The notes under the pieces are model-generated. The model was not told the DNA's origin and did no database searches. It worked only from the letters and a program-made list of their open reading frames with translations. Made by a program: the position numbers and the translations under genes. A stretch of DNA of 9,405 bases from Bacillota bacterium. GTDB taxonomy: Bacteria > Bacillota > Dethiobacteria > DTU022. Below, piece after piece: positions 1 to 5,932 of the stretch. How positions within the stretch are numbered: the stretch's first letter is position 1; the number at the start of each line of letters is the position of its first letter. The stretch covers positions 1 to 9,405 of the forward strand of contig JAAZPS010000088.1 in the NCBI GenBank assembly GCA_012797095.1, written 5' to 3'.

Positions 1-743
1 GCCTCCGGATAGGGAAAGGCCATGAAACTGACATTTATATTCTGGCCGGTGATAATACCGGCGCCGTCGGTGGCCTTTATTTCGGAGAATTTATTCAGAT
101 CGGCAGTATAGGTTCCCTGAACCAGAAGCGGGACATAATTGGGATCTTTCTTCCGGGTGGTCTTACCGTCATAATCCTGATAGGCAACTGTCCCGCCGAC
201 CTCGAGATTGTTCTTCATCTTGATGACGATGCGAAGGTTACCGCTTTTTCCCTCCAGGACGGCAGCTTCGATCTTTTCTCCGTCCAGATAATAATCGATC
301 TGAAAATCAACAGGCAAACTTTTGTTGGTGATCCCCTCGTAGTAGATATCGCCCTCCTGGAGCAGGTTGCTGTCCCAGAGGATGACATTTTCTCGCAGAG
401 CGGGGGTGGCTTCCGAGGTCATATTGTTGATCGTCTGGTAATCCCCGTAGTCCTTGATCTTTTCGGCCTCTGCATTGTTGCATTGATAGATCCGGTTGAC
501 GATCCTCTGATCGACCACCCGGCCTTCGGGATCGAGCACCACGTAGACGGTTTCGTTTTTATAGGCGAGGCTCTCCCTGCCTTCCTCGTTCAGGGGTTCC
601 GCTTTCGAGGGGGGTGCTGTCTCCTGCTTGCTTCCTCCACCCGTTTCCGGTGTGGAGATAACATAGAACAGGCCAAAGCCCGCCAGCAGGGTTGATAGGA
701 TGATGAACAGGAACGGTAGAACGATCCGTTTAAATATTTTCAT
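1..743 (-). CDS. Membrane-anchored extracytoplasmic protein, partner of MMPL transporter (3' end outside window)
   Basis: This ORF stays open from an ATG at 743 to the window edge, giving 247 codons with the C-terminus missing. The start has a GGAGGT site (751-756) seven bases upstream. Residues 1-30 are a positively charged start followed by a hydrophobic segment (IVLPFLFIILSTLLAGFGLF), so it is an anchor or uncleaved signal. The rest is hydrophilic and presumably outside the membrane. Around residues 155-180 it has YYLDGEKIEAAVLEGKSG and then VIKMKNN, followed by a YVPLLVQGTYTADLNKF segment. This pattern resembles secreted or membrane-anchored proteins encoded beside MMPL transporters in Clostridia (DG-KI-x-GKSG-x-V-I-x-NN, then a PFLV-type segment). 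The gene is 54 bp downstream of the MMPL gene on the same strand, so it is almost certainly in its operon and may be an extracytoplasmic partner. Family recognition is from memory of such loci; the biochemical role is unknown. Confidence 0.8.
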   Translation of the reverse strand, partial: MKIFKRIVLPFLFIILSTLLAGFGLFYVISTPETGGGSKQETAPPSKAEPLNEEGRESLAYKNETVYVVLDPEGRVVDQRIVNRIYQCNNAEAEKIKDYGDYQTINNMTSEATPALRENVILWDSNLLQEGDIYYEGITNKSLPVDFQIDYYLDGEKIEAAVLEGKSGNLRIVIKMKNNLEVGGTVAYQDYDGKTTRKKDPNYVPLLVQGTYTADLNKFSEIKATDGAGIITGQNINVSFMAFPYPE

Positions 744-797
744 TAGAGAGACCTCCCCGTACTTATTCCAGCAATATGATCAAGGATCATCCCGCAT

Positions 798-2921
798 TCA
801 AGCGGGTTCTGTTTTTTCCTGTGGCGCTATTTTTGAAGCTTTCCTTTTTACCCTGGCTGCCGCCGGCCAGCCGATGGTGGTTTTGGCGATGAGCTTATCG
901 CAGATCAGGTAAAGCGGGGGCAGACCGAAAAAGATCACCAGCATGCTGATCAGGGCGCCCCTTCCGATGAGCATGGTCATCTCTTCGGTGGTCTTGATAC
1001 TGGCGATCAGGGCTATCCCGAGGGTTGCCGAGGCCAGCGTCAGTGCACTCGTCAGAATGCTCTGGCCGGCATCCTCGATGGTCTGTCTGAGGGCATCCAC
1101 CCTCCGGTCGAAAAGGAAGATATTTTCCTGGTACCGCAGTCCAAAAAGGATCGCATAATCAACGGTCGCCCCCAGCTGGATCGCCCCGATAATCATCGGG
1201 GTCAGCGATGAGACGGTCAGGTTTTGGAAATAGGTACAGCTTAGATTGATCCAGATGGCTAGCTCGATGGCGATGATCAAGATGACGGGAATTGATAAAG
1301 ATTTGAAACTGATCGCGATGATCAGAGCAATGCAGACAATCGAGACAATGGCAACATTGCGGGCATCGGTATCGACCAGCGAGGCCAGATCCCGGGTCAT
1401 TGCCGAGGGGCCGGTCACGTAGAAATGATCATGAAGCCCGGCAGCAGCTTCTTTGATCTCATCAACGGCCTCAAAAATGGCAAGCTCGTCATCCATGGTT
1501 TTCAGGAAAGCAAGGCAATAGCGGTAATCCGTCCCGGTGAATTCGTTGAGCACCTCATCGGGGATAAGCGGTTCCGGAATGGCCAGATCGACCTGCTCCG
1601 AGATCGCCACCACCGAATCGACCGCCTCGATCTTGTTCAGCTCGGCGACCAGCTGATGCTCTTTTACCCTTCCTTCATCCTTCGTGATCACATAGATCGG
1701 ATCGGAGACGCCAAACGCCTTGGTGATCTCCTGGGTATCCTCTGTCGATCTGGCCCCTCGCGGCAGATAATGCTGATTTGAATAATAGTAGTTGACCTTG
1801 TTTTGGGCGATAAAAGAGGGGACCATGAGCAGGAAAAAGAGTATCAAGAAGACCCATCTGCCTTTGACGATGAAGCGGGCCAGCGGCTTGAACGAGGGCA
1901 GCAGGGTTCGATGGCTGAACCTGCTGCTGTATCTATTAAAAACCAGAAGAAGGCTGGGCAGCAGGGTCAGGTTGACCAGCAGGCTGATGGCAATACCCTT
2001 ACCCAGAACCATCCCCATATCCCGGCCGATCCCGTTTTGCATCACCAGCAGAGCGGCAAAACCGCCGATGGTCGTCAGCGCACTCGAGGCGATCGCCACT
2101 GCGGTCTTGCTGACGGCCGTTCCCATCGCTTTTCCAAGGGAGTCCTCCTTACCCCTCTCTTCCTCGTAACGGTGCATCAGGAAGATCGAGTAATCGAGGG
2201 ATATTCCCAACTGCATCACCGCAGCGATCGATGCGGTCATGAAGGAGATCTCTCCCAGGAAGATATTCGTGCCCATATTGATCAGCACCGCCACGCCCAC
2301 AGAGGCCAGAAAAAGGATCGGATCAAGGTAGGAGCTGATCGAAAGGTTCAGGATGAGCAGGATCATGACGACGGCAACAGCAGCATAAAGCAAGATCTCG
2401 CTGTCTACGGTCTCCTGCATCTCCGTGATAATGGCCGGTTCGCCGCCAAAAAGAATGTCGGGATCGCCGCCGGTAACCTCCTTGATCCGCCTGACCGCGT
2501 TATTTGTCATCTCCGTGCGGGCATTCTCGGTGAATTGTACCTGCAAAAGGACACTGTCCTCGGAGGAAAAACGTTCCTTGATCACCGGTTCGATGAACTC
2601 GACAGGAACGTAGATATCGGCATAATCCCCCAGCCAGACAACCTTGTCGACGCCTTCGACTGCTTCGATTGCGGAGATCAGCCTTTCGACCTGCCAGGCC
2701 GGTTTCTCCCGGACCATGATCAGCCCCATGCCGGACAGGGCAAATTCTGATTCCAGAACCTCTTCCCCCTGTTTGGAATTGAGTGCATCGGGCATATATG
2801 AAAGCAGATCATAATTGGTCTGGGTGAGGATATATCCGGCGATGGAGGGGATCAGAATGATCAGGTAGGCGATGATGATCGCTTTGCGGTATTTGACGAC
2901 AAAATTTCCCAGCCAGGCCAT
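798..2921 (-). CDS. MMPL-family (RND superfamily) membrane transport protein, 707 aa
   Basis: The protein has the duplicated RND/MMPL layout. TM1 is at about residues 13-33, followed by an extracytoplasmic domain (about 35-175) and a five-helix bundle (about 176-330). TM7 is at about 355-372, followed by a second extracytoplasmic domain (about 373-520) and a second bundle (about 522-675). Each half has the Asp-Tyr pair of the proton-relay helix: GISLDYSIFLMHRYEE (D243-Y244) and GATVDYAILFGLRYQE (D588-Y589). Such proteins use the proton gradient to move lipids, lipopeptides or drugs; the substrate cannot be read from sequence. The C-terminus is short, basic and probably cytoplasmic. The ATG at 2919-2921 follows GGAGGA (2932-2937) by ten bases. 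Length and both signature helices are intact, so it is probably functional. It leads an operon with the anchored protein downstream, and a promoter and inverted repeat lie upstream. Confidence 0.93.
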   Translation of the reverse strand: MAWLGNFVVKYRKAIIIAYLIILIPSIAGYILTQTNYDLLSYMPDALNSKQGEEVLESEFALSGMGLIMVREKPAWQVERLISAIEAVEGVDKVVWLGDYADIYVPVEFIEPVIKERFSSEDSVLLQVQFTENARTEMTNNAVRRIKEVTGGDPDILFGGEPAIITEMQETVDSEILLYAAVAVVMILLILNLSISSYLDPILFLASVGVAVLINMGTNIFLGEISFMTASIAAVMQLGISLDYSIFLMHRYEEERGKEDSLGKAMGTAVSKTAVAIASSALTTIGGFAALLVMQNGIGRDMGMVLGKGIAISLLVNLTLLPSLLLVFNRYSSRFSHRTLLPSFKPLARFIVKGRWVFLILFFLLMVPSFIAQNKVNYYYSNQHYLPRGARSTEDTQEITKAFGVSDPIYVITKDEGRVKEHQLVAELNKIEAVDSVVAISEQVDLAIPEPLIPDEVLNEFTGTDYRYCLAFLKTMDDELAIFEAVDEIKEAAAGLHDHFYVTGPSAMTRDLASLVDTDARNVAIVSIVCIALIIAISFKSLSIPVILIIAIELAIWINLSCTYFQNLTVSSLTPMIIGAIQLGATVDYAILFGLRYQENIFLFDRRVDALRQTIEDAGQSILTSALTLASATLGIALIASIKTTEEMTMLIGRGALISMLVIFFGLPPLYLICDKLIAKTTIGWPAAARVKRKASKIAPQEKTEPA

Positions 2922-2953
2922 CGATGAGCATTCCTCCGGGTAAAACAGTAAGT

Positions 2954-2979
2954 TTGTTTTAATAATATGATTAAAACAA
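2954..2979. promoter_or_regulatory. Perfect 10-bp inverted repeat, likely repressor operator of the MMPL operon
   Basis: The sequence is TTGTTTTAAT, six bases, then ATTAAAACAA. The arms are perfect and the pairing stops abruptly outside them. It lies in the short AT-rich leader of the MMPL gene, about 14 to 40 bases downstream of the start site predicted from the promoter at 3000-3028. Symmetry, arm length and position fit a dimeric TetR- or MarR-type repressor site, and such regulators often control MMPL genes. No regulator gene lies in the window. The stem would be A/U-rich with no U-tract after it, so a terminator is unlikely. Confidence 0.55.
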
Positions 2980-2999
2980 CTATTTAAAACCTATGTTTC

Positions 3000-3028
3000 A
3001 TACTAACTGTTCCCGAAAGATTTGTCAA
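3000..3028 (-). promoter_or_regulatory. Sigma-A-type promoter of the MMPL operon
   Basis: On the minus strand a perfect -35 box TTGACA (3023-3028) is separated by exactly 17 bases from TAGTAT (3000-3005), which matches four of six positions of TATAAT. Transcription would begin near 2993, leaving a leader of about 70 bases that contains the inverted repeat and ribosome binding site. The seven-base sequence AACAGTT occurs just before or at the -35 box and again just before the -10 box, 23 bases apart. This may be chance or a second protein site. Confidence 0.65.
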
Positions 3029-3253
3029 CTGTTTTCAAAAATAGATTCCGGAAGATGGCTGGCGGGCGGTTCCGGGCGGCTCCCTCCGAAAATGGGTCGT
3101 CGCAGACCGCGGCGGTCTTGCTATGACCAATACGGCGGGTGCTATCAAGGGCTGGAGCGGCAACAAGGGGGCCAAATTCGGCTGCGCGAATGATCAGTTG
3201 AACCGGCTGCACCTTCACGTTGTTTCCGAAGGCCGCAAATAGCCGGCAGGTGA
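3029..3253. other. Intergenic region after pabC with no supported gene
   Basis: This stretch lies between the pabC stop and the MMPL promoter. Its GC content is like coding DNA. A plus-strand frame is open from 3045 to the stop at 3240-3242, with an internal ATG at 3123, and a minus-strand frame runs through it into antisense-frame pabC sequence. Neither has a ribosome binding site or a family I recognise. A hairpin with a one-base bulge (about 3102-3121, arms GCAGACCG and CGGTCTTGC) is present but no U-tract follows it on either strand. I found no convincing terminator for pabC. It may hold decayed coding sequence. Confidence 0.35.
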
Positions 3254-4081
3254 TCAAAGTTCCCGGCGCAGTAGCGCTGTTACCTTTCCGGGTCTGCCCT
3301 TGCCGATAGGCTGGCCGTTGATTGAAACCAGCGGCATGATTCCCAGAAGCGAATTGGTCAAAAACGATTCCCCGGCCCGGCAAAGATCATCCGGGTAAAT
3401 TTTTGACTGGAGCGCCTTGATCCCCAGATTTTTCGCCAGCAGCAAAACCCGGGCGCGCATGATCCCCGGCAGCAAGCCGCTTTCAGGAGGCGGGGTGAGC
3501 AATTTGTTATCGATCACCAGGAAAATATTGCTGGCGGTTGATTCGGCAACCTCGCCCAGACAGTTGACGAAGATCCCCTCATCGGCTCCGACGGAGGCGG
3601 CTTCCATCTTTCCGACAATATTCTCCAGACAGTTAAGGGATTTAAGCTTAACCAGGGGCGAGCGGTGATTGCGGGGGAAACTGATCAGGGTGCCGCTGAA
3701 GCCCCGCCTGTACAGCTCCTCCGGGTACGGTTCCCCGGGGTACCCTGTTACGGCCACGGTGGGGACGGGGTTAACGGCGGGGAGAAATCCCCTGCCCGGG
3801 TGCTCCCCCCTGGTTACGGTCAGGCGCAGAACACCGTTCCGCAATTTCCCGGAGACCTGCTCCATGCCGCGGGATATTGCATTTTCGGGGAAATTGATCT
3901 TCAGCACGCTGCAGCCGCGGTGCAGCCGGGCCAGATGCTCTTTCCAGTACTGCGGTTCATGGTTGCATAGGCGGACGGTTTCGAACAATCCGTCACCATA
4001 GAGAACCCCGCGGTCGTGCAGCCCCAGCAAAGGTTTGGCCGGATCTACAAAATTATCGTTCATCCAGGCAATTCCTGACAT
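3254..4081 (-). CDS. pabC: Aminodeoxychorismate lyase (class IV PLP-dependent enzyme), 275 aa
   Basis: The enzyme would convert 4-amino-4-deoxychorismate to p-aminobenzoate and pyruvate in cytosolic folate synthesis. It has the fold-type IV landmarks in order: DRGVLYGDGLFETVR (23-37), the catalytic lysine in VKLKSLNCLENIVGKMEA (K147), GEVAESTASNIF (176-187, with E180) and TPPPESGLLPGIMRARVL (196-213). Class IV also includes branched-chain and D-amino acid aminotransferases, but the position directly after pabB favours PabC. The ATG at 4081 has AAGGAG seven bases upstream, inside the end of pabB, giving a 22-base overlap. An alternative ATG at 4063 would make an ATGA overlap with the pabB stop and shorten the protein by six residues, but its ribosome binding site is weaker. 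Translational coupling to pabB is likely in either case. Confidence 0.9.
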   Translation of the reverse strand: MSGIAWMNDNFVDPAKPLLGLHDRGVLYGDGLFETVRLCNHEPQYWKEHLARLHRGCSVLKINFPENAISRGMEQVSGKLRNGVLRLTVTRGEHPGRGFLPAVNPVPTVAVTGYPGEPYPEELYRRGFSGTLISFPRNHRSPLVKLKSLNCLENIVGKMEAASVGADEGIFVNCLGEVAESTASNIFLVIDNKLLTPPPESGLLPGIMRARVLLLAKNLGIKALQSKIYPDDLCRAGESFLTNSLLGIMPLVSINGQPIGKGRPGKVTALLRREL

Positions 4082-5520
4082 ATCTTCACTCCTTCCCGGT
4101 ATCCCAGGGCTTCGAGCAGCGCCCGGGCCTTGGTCATCGTCTCCTGGAATTCGGCCTCGGGCTCGGAACGGTCAATGATCCCCCCGCCCACCTGAAAGTA
4201 GGCTCTGTTATCCTTGATGATGAAGGTCCTGATGACCGTATTCAGATCTGCCGCTCCATTGAACCCCAGGTAGCCGATCGAGCCGGTGTAGATTCCTCTC
4301 TTTACCGGCTCGAGCTGTTCAATGATCTCCATGGCCCTTTTTTTGGGGGCGCCGGAGATCGATGCTCCGGGAAATGTGGCCAGCAGCAGATCTACGAGAT
4401 CTTTATCCGGGGCCAGTTTCCCGCGCACGGTTGAGACCAGGTGAAACACTGTCGGGTGTTCTTCCAGGCCAAACTGCTCCAGCACTTCCACGCTATCATC
4501 AGAGCATATCCGCCTCAATTCACTGCACCCCAGTTCGGTGATCAAGGCCAGTTCGGCCCGATCTTTTTCGCTTTGCAGCAGCTCTTCCCGCAGCAGCAGA
4601 TCTTCGGCAGTGTTCTTCCCCCGGGGCCGGGTCCCCTTGATCGGCCTGCTCTCCACCCGACGATTCTCCACCTTTACCAAACGTTCGGGAGAGGCGCAGG
4701 CCAGATCCAGTTCCGGGTAGTGTAGATAGGCGGCAAAGGGGGCCGGGTTGATCCGGCGCAGTTCGAGGTAAAGCTGCCAGGGGCATTCTGTCAGCCTGCA
4801 TGAAAAACGCTGTGAAAGAATGGCTTCCGAAATCTCACCCGAATCGATATATTTCTGGAGCTGTTTCACGGCAGTGCAGTAAGAATCAGCGGTGAAATGG
4901 CCGTAGATCTCGGTAAGGCCGCCGGGTTTGTTGTTCCCCCGGCCGCTATTATCGGAAAAAATCTCTCCCGGAACAGGGCTGTTTTTCTGTTCACAGCAGA
5001 GTATCTGCTGCAGCTCCCGCAGGCGCTGCTCCGCCCGAATTTCAGCCTGCCGGCCCCGCTCCGGCAATCCTGTCGAGGTGAGATAGCTTTTGCCCGTACG
5101 GTGATCGTGGATCAGCAGCCGGTCGTAGAATCCCAGGTAACAATCAGGCAGGCCCAGATCGTCTTTGGCCGGGGGGGGAATCTCTTCGATCAGCCGGTTA
5201 AGATCGTAGGCAAAATAACCGAAGGCGCCCGCTGTAAGCGGTACCCGGGGATCACTTTCAGCCCGGTACCTTTTCATCAGCACACGCAAGGCCTGGAAGG
5301 GGTCTCCCCTTTTTGTTTCCCAGAGGCCGTTTTCCAGAACAGAGATCTGCTCCCCCTTGCTTTTGAAAACAAGGAAGGGGTCACTGGCTATTAGCGAAAA
5401 ACGTCCCAGACCTTCAAGATTCAGCCCGCTGTCCAGAAAGATACTGTAGGGCTGTTTCCGGAGAGATTCAAAAACATGGACCGGCTTTCCCGGGGATACC
5501 TCTGCAACGATCAATTTCAA
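4060..5520 (-). CDS. pabB: Aminodeoxychorismate synthase component I
   Basis: PabB aminates chorismate to 4-amino-4-deoxychorismate, using ammonia from a PabA-type amidotransferase, as the first step of p-aminobenzoate and folate synthesis. An N-terminal domain (to about residue 200) precedes a chorismate-binding domain (about 210-480). That domain has RPIKGTRPRG; the lysine (K295 in this 486-aa form) is the PabB hallmark where TrpE has alanine. It also has PTVFHLVSTVRG, FPGASISGAPKKRAMEII and VGGGIIDRSEPEAEFQET. The usual DL-x-RND segment reads TELGCSEL here, which is unusual. The start is TTG at 5520 or TTG at 5514, three or nine bases after GAAGGAGG (5524-5531). An in-frame TTG at 5613 is rejected because it lacks a ribosome binding site and would run through an intrinsic terminator. 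pabC overlaps the 3' end. No pabA is nearby, so an amidotransferase encoded elsewhere (possibly shared with TrpE) must serve it. Confidence 0.9.
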   Translation of the reverse strand: MKLIVAEVSPGKPVHVFESLRKQPYSIFLDSGLNLEGLGRFSLIASDPFLVFKSKGEQISVLENGLWETKRGDPFQALRVLMKRYRAESDPRVPLTAGAFGYFAYDLNRLIEEIPPPAKDDLGLPDCYLGFYDRLLIHDHRTGKSYLTSTGLPERGRQAEIRAEQRLRELQQILCCEQKNSPVPGEIFSDNSGRGNNKPGGLTEIYGHFTADSYCTAVKQLQKYIDSGEISEAILSQRFSCRLTECPWQLYLELRRINPAPFAAYLHYPELDLACASPERLVKVENRRVESRPIKGTRPRGKNTAEDLLLREELLQSEKDRAELALITELGCSELRRICSDDSVEVLEQFGLEEHPTVFHLVSTVRGKLAPDKDLVDLLLATFPGASISGAPKKRAMEIIEQLEPVKRGIYTGSIGYLGFNGAADLNTVIRTFIIKDNRAYFQVGGGIIDRSEPEAEFQETMTKARALLEALGYREGVKICQELPG

Positions 5521-5536
5521 GCGCCTCCTTCGACAT

Positions 5537-5578
5537 TCAATAAAAAAACCAGCACCGTTGTACTGGTTCGCATCCCAA
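5537..5578 (-). other. Possible short leader ORF in the pabB leader (13 codons)
   Basis: A GGAGG site (5589-5593) is followed after ten bases by TTG (5578), opening a 13-codon frame that would encode MGCEPVQRCWFFY and end in TGA at 5537-5539. Its last four codons specify Trp-Phe-Phe-Tyr, but they are made of the terminator's own 3' arm and U-tract, so the aromatic run may be coincidence. A second frame starts with ATG at 5573, encodes 18 residues, and ends at 5517-5519, where its TGA overlaps the pabB TTG. Either could tie leader translation to the terminator or to pabB initiation. There is no proof that either is translated. Confidence 0.3.
5542..5568 (-). terminator. Intrinsic terminator in the pabB leader (probable attenuator)
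   Basis: The minus-strand RNA folds as ACCAGUAC, loop AACG, GUGCUGGU, an eight-pair stem with one G-U pair, or nine pairs counting the flanking A-U. It runs directly into seven U residues. The structure lies about 55 bases after the predicted start of transcription and ends about ten bases before the pabB ribosome binding site. A terminator between a promoter and its own gene points to regulated readthrough. I did not find a clear competing antiterminator helix, nor the T-box consensus. Confidence 0.7.
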
Positions 5579-5630
5579 TTTTTAGCGTCCTCCAAGCCTG
5601 TCCCCGCGGTCAATATGTAATTGTGGTCTC

Positions 5631-5659
5631 AGTATTTCACAGATAACAACTTTTGTCAA
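5631..5659 (-). promoter_or_regulatory. Sigma-A-type promoter of the pabB-pabC operon
   Basis: A perfect TTGACA (5654-5659) is followed after 17 bases by AATACT (5631-5636). TG-A directly precedes the -10 box (TGAAATACT), giving an extended -10 element that offsets its 4/6 match. Transcription should begin near 5624, about 104 bases before the pabB start. Confidence 0.7.
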
Positions 5660-5681
5660 AGCGCGGCGAGACGCCGCGCTT
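5659..5681. terminator. Perfect 10-bp GC-rich hairpin abutting the pabB -35 box
   Basis: The arms AAGCGCGGCG and CGCCGCGCTT flank a three-base AGA loop with no mismatch. On the minus strand the hairpin ends in CTTT and runs straight into the -35 box; on the plus strand it is followed by ATTTTCC. Both T-tracts are short. It most likely ends transcription arriving from the ogt side so that pabBC is controlled only by its own promoter. Because it touches the -35 box it could also be a protein binding site. Confidence 0.5.
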
Positions 5682-5753
5682 ATTTTCCTGGAATGCAACC
5701 GGGCTTGTAGTACAATTTGGAAAGGAAAACGGAATTTGCTTGGAGGGTTATCT

Positions 5754-5894
5754 TCATGAGCCGTCAGCCAGAATCGCCCACCAGGTAGAGTAAATATCCA
5801 GATGTTCGGCCAGGGATGGCAATAAGGGCTTTACACACCGTTGGAGACGTTCACTCCTATCCTTGCTCGAGATGTGGCGATGAGTCAAAGTCAC
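5754..5894 (-). pseudogene. Possible gene remnant (46-codon open frame, unknown family)
   Basis: A minus-strand frame runs from a GTG inside the repeat unit (5892-5894) to TGA at 5754-5756. After the repeat-derived residues it reads RHISSKDRSERLQRCVKPLL and then PSLAEHLDIYSTWWAILADG. The amphipathic, Trp-rich end looks like the C-terminus of a real protein rather than random translation. There is no ribosome binding site at the GTG, and the frame is blocked just upstream in the repeats. A reasonable reading is that repeat insertion or ogt arrival cut off the front of an older gene. I do not recognise the family, and chance is possible. Confidence 0.3.
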
Positions 5895-5909
5895 CGTCCC
5901 CTTGACTCA
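5881..5909 (-). repeat. 29-bp palindromic-ended repeat, copy 1 (3' side of ogt)
   Basis: Read on the minus strand, the unit begins TGAGTCAA, continues GGGGACGG and TGAC, and ends TTTGACTCA, so its two ends are inverted copies of each other. It matches the copy at 6487-6515 at 27 of 29 positions, in opposite orientation. From memory, GGGGACGGT/TGACTC repeats of this kind are scattered in Firmicute and other genomes, often near IS200-like (Y1/REP-associated) transposase genes. No transposase is present here. Confidence 0.85.
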
Positions 5910-5932
5910 AAAGTCACCGTCCCCTTGACTCA
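5910..5932 (-). repeat. 23-bp tandem copy of the same repeat, overlapping the ogt stop codon
   Basis: Bases 5910-5932 are an exact copy of 5887-5909 (23 of 23), directly adjoining it. The last three bases (5930-5932) are the TGA stop of ogt read on the minus strand. The coding end of ogt was therefore either fixed by the repeat's arrival or already matched its edge. Confidence 0.9.

Noticed and set aside
776..806. Small hairpins at the end of the MMPL gene (ATGATC/GATCAT and CCCGC/GCGGG)
   Set aside because: Stems of five to six pairs with no U-tract, one spanning the stop codon; they would not end transcription before the downstream partner gene.
1803..2750. 315-codon open frame on the plus strand
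   Set aside because: It is wholly antisense to the intact MMPL gene, with abnormally charged His/Gln/Asp-rich composition typical of a shadow frame.
3003..3383. 126-codon minus-strand frame overlapping the pabC 3' end
   Set aside because: It overlaps pabC in another frame and contains the MMPL promoter at its end; no start signal. The non-overlapping part is noted as an unexplained region.
4060..5520. TrpE (anthranilate synthase component I)
   Set aside because: The PIKGT lysine and the adjacent pabC mark PabB rather than TrpE.
5521..5613. N-terminal extension of pabB from TTG at 5613
   Set aside because: It has no ribosome binding site, it reads through an intrinsic terminator, and the extra residues do not resemble PabB; a strong GAAGGAGG sits just before 5520/5514.
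5521..5624. T-box riboswitch in the pabB leader
   Set aside because: The leader is only about 100 nt and lacks the T-box consensus and specifier domain; only the terminator is present.
5756..5788. Plus-strand ten-codon frame after a GGAGGG site
   Set aside because: Too short to support as a gene, and a better protein-like frame lies on the other strand in the same place.
5881..5932. CRISPR array
   Set aside because: The repeats adjoin directly with no spacers and number only two in tandem.
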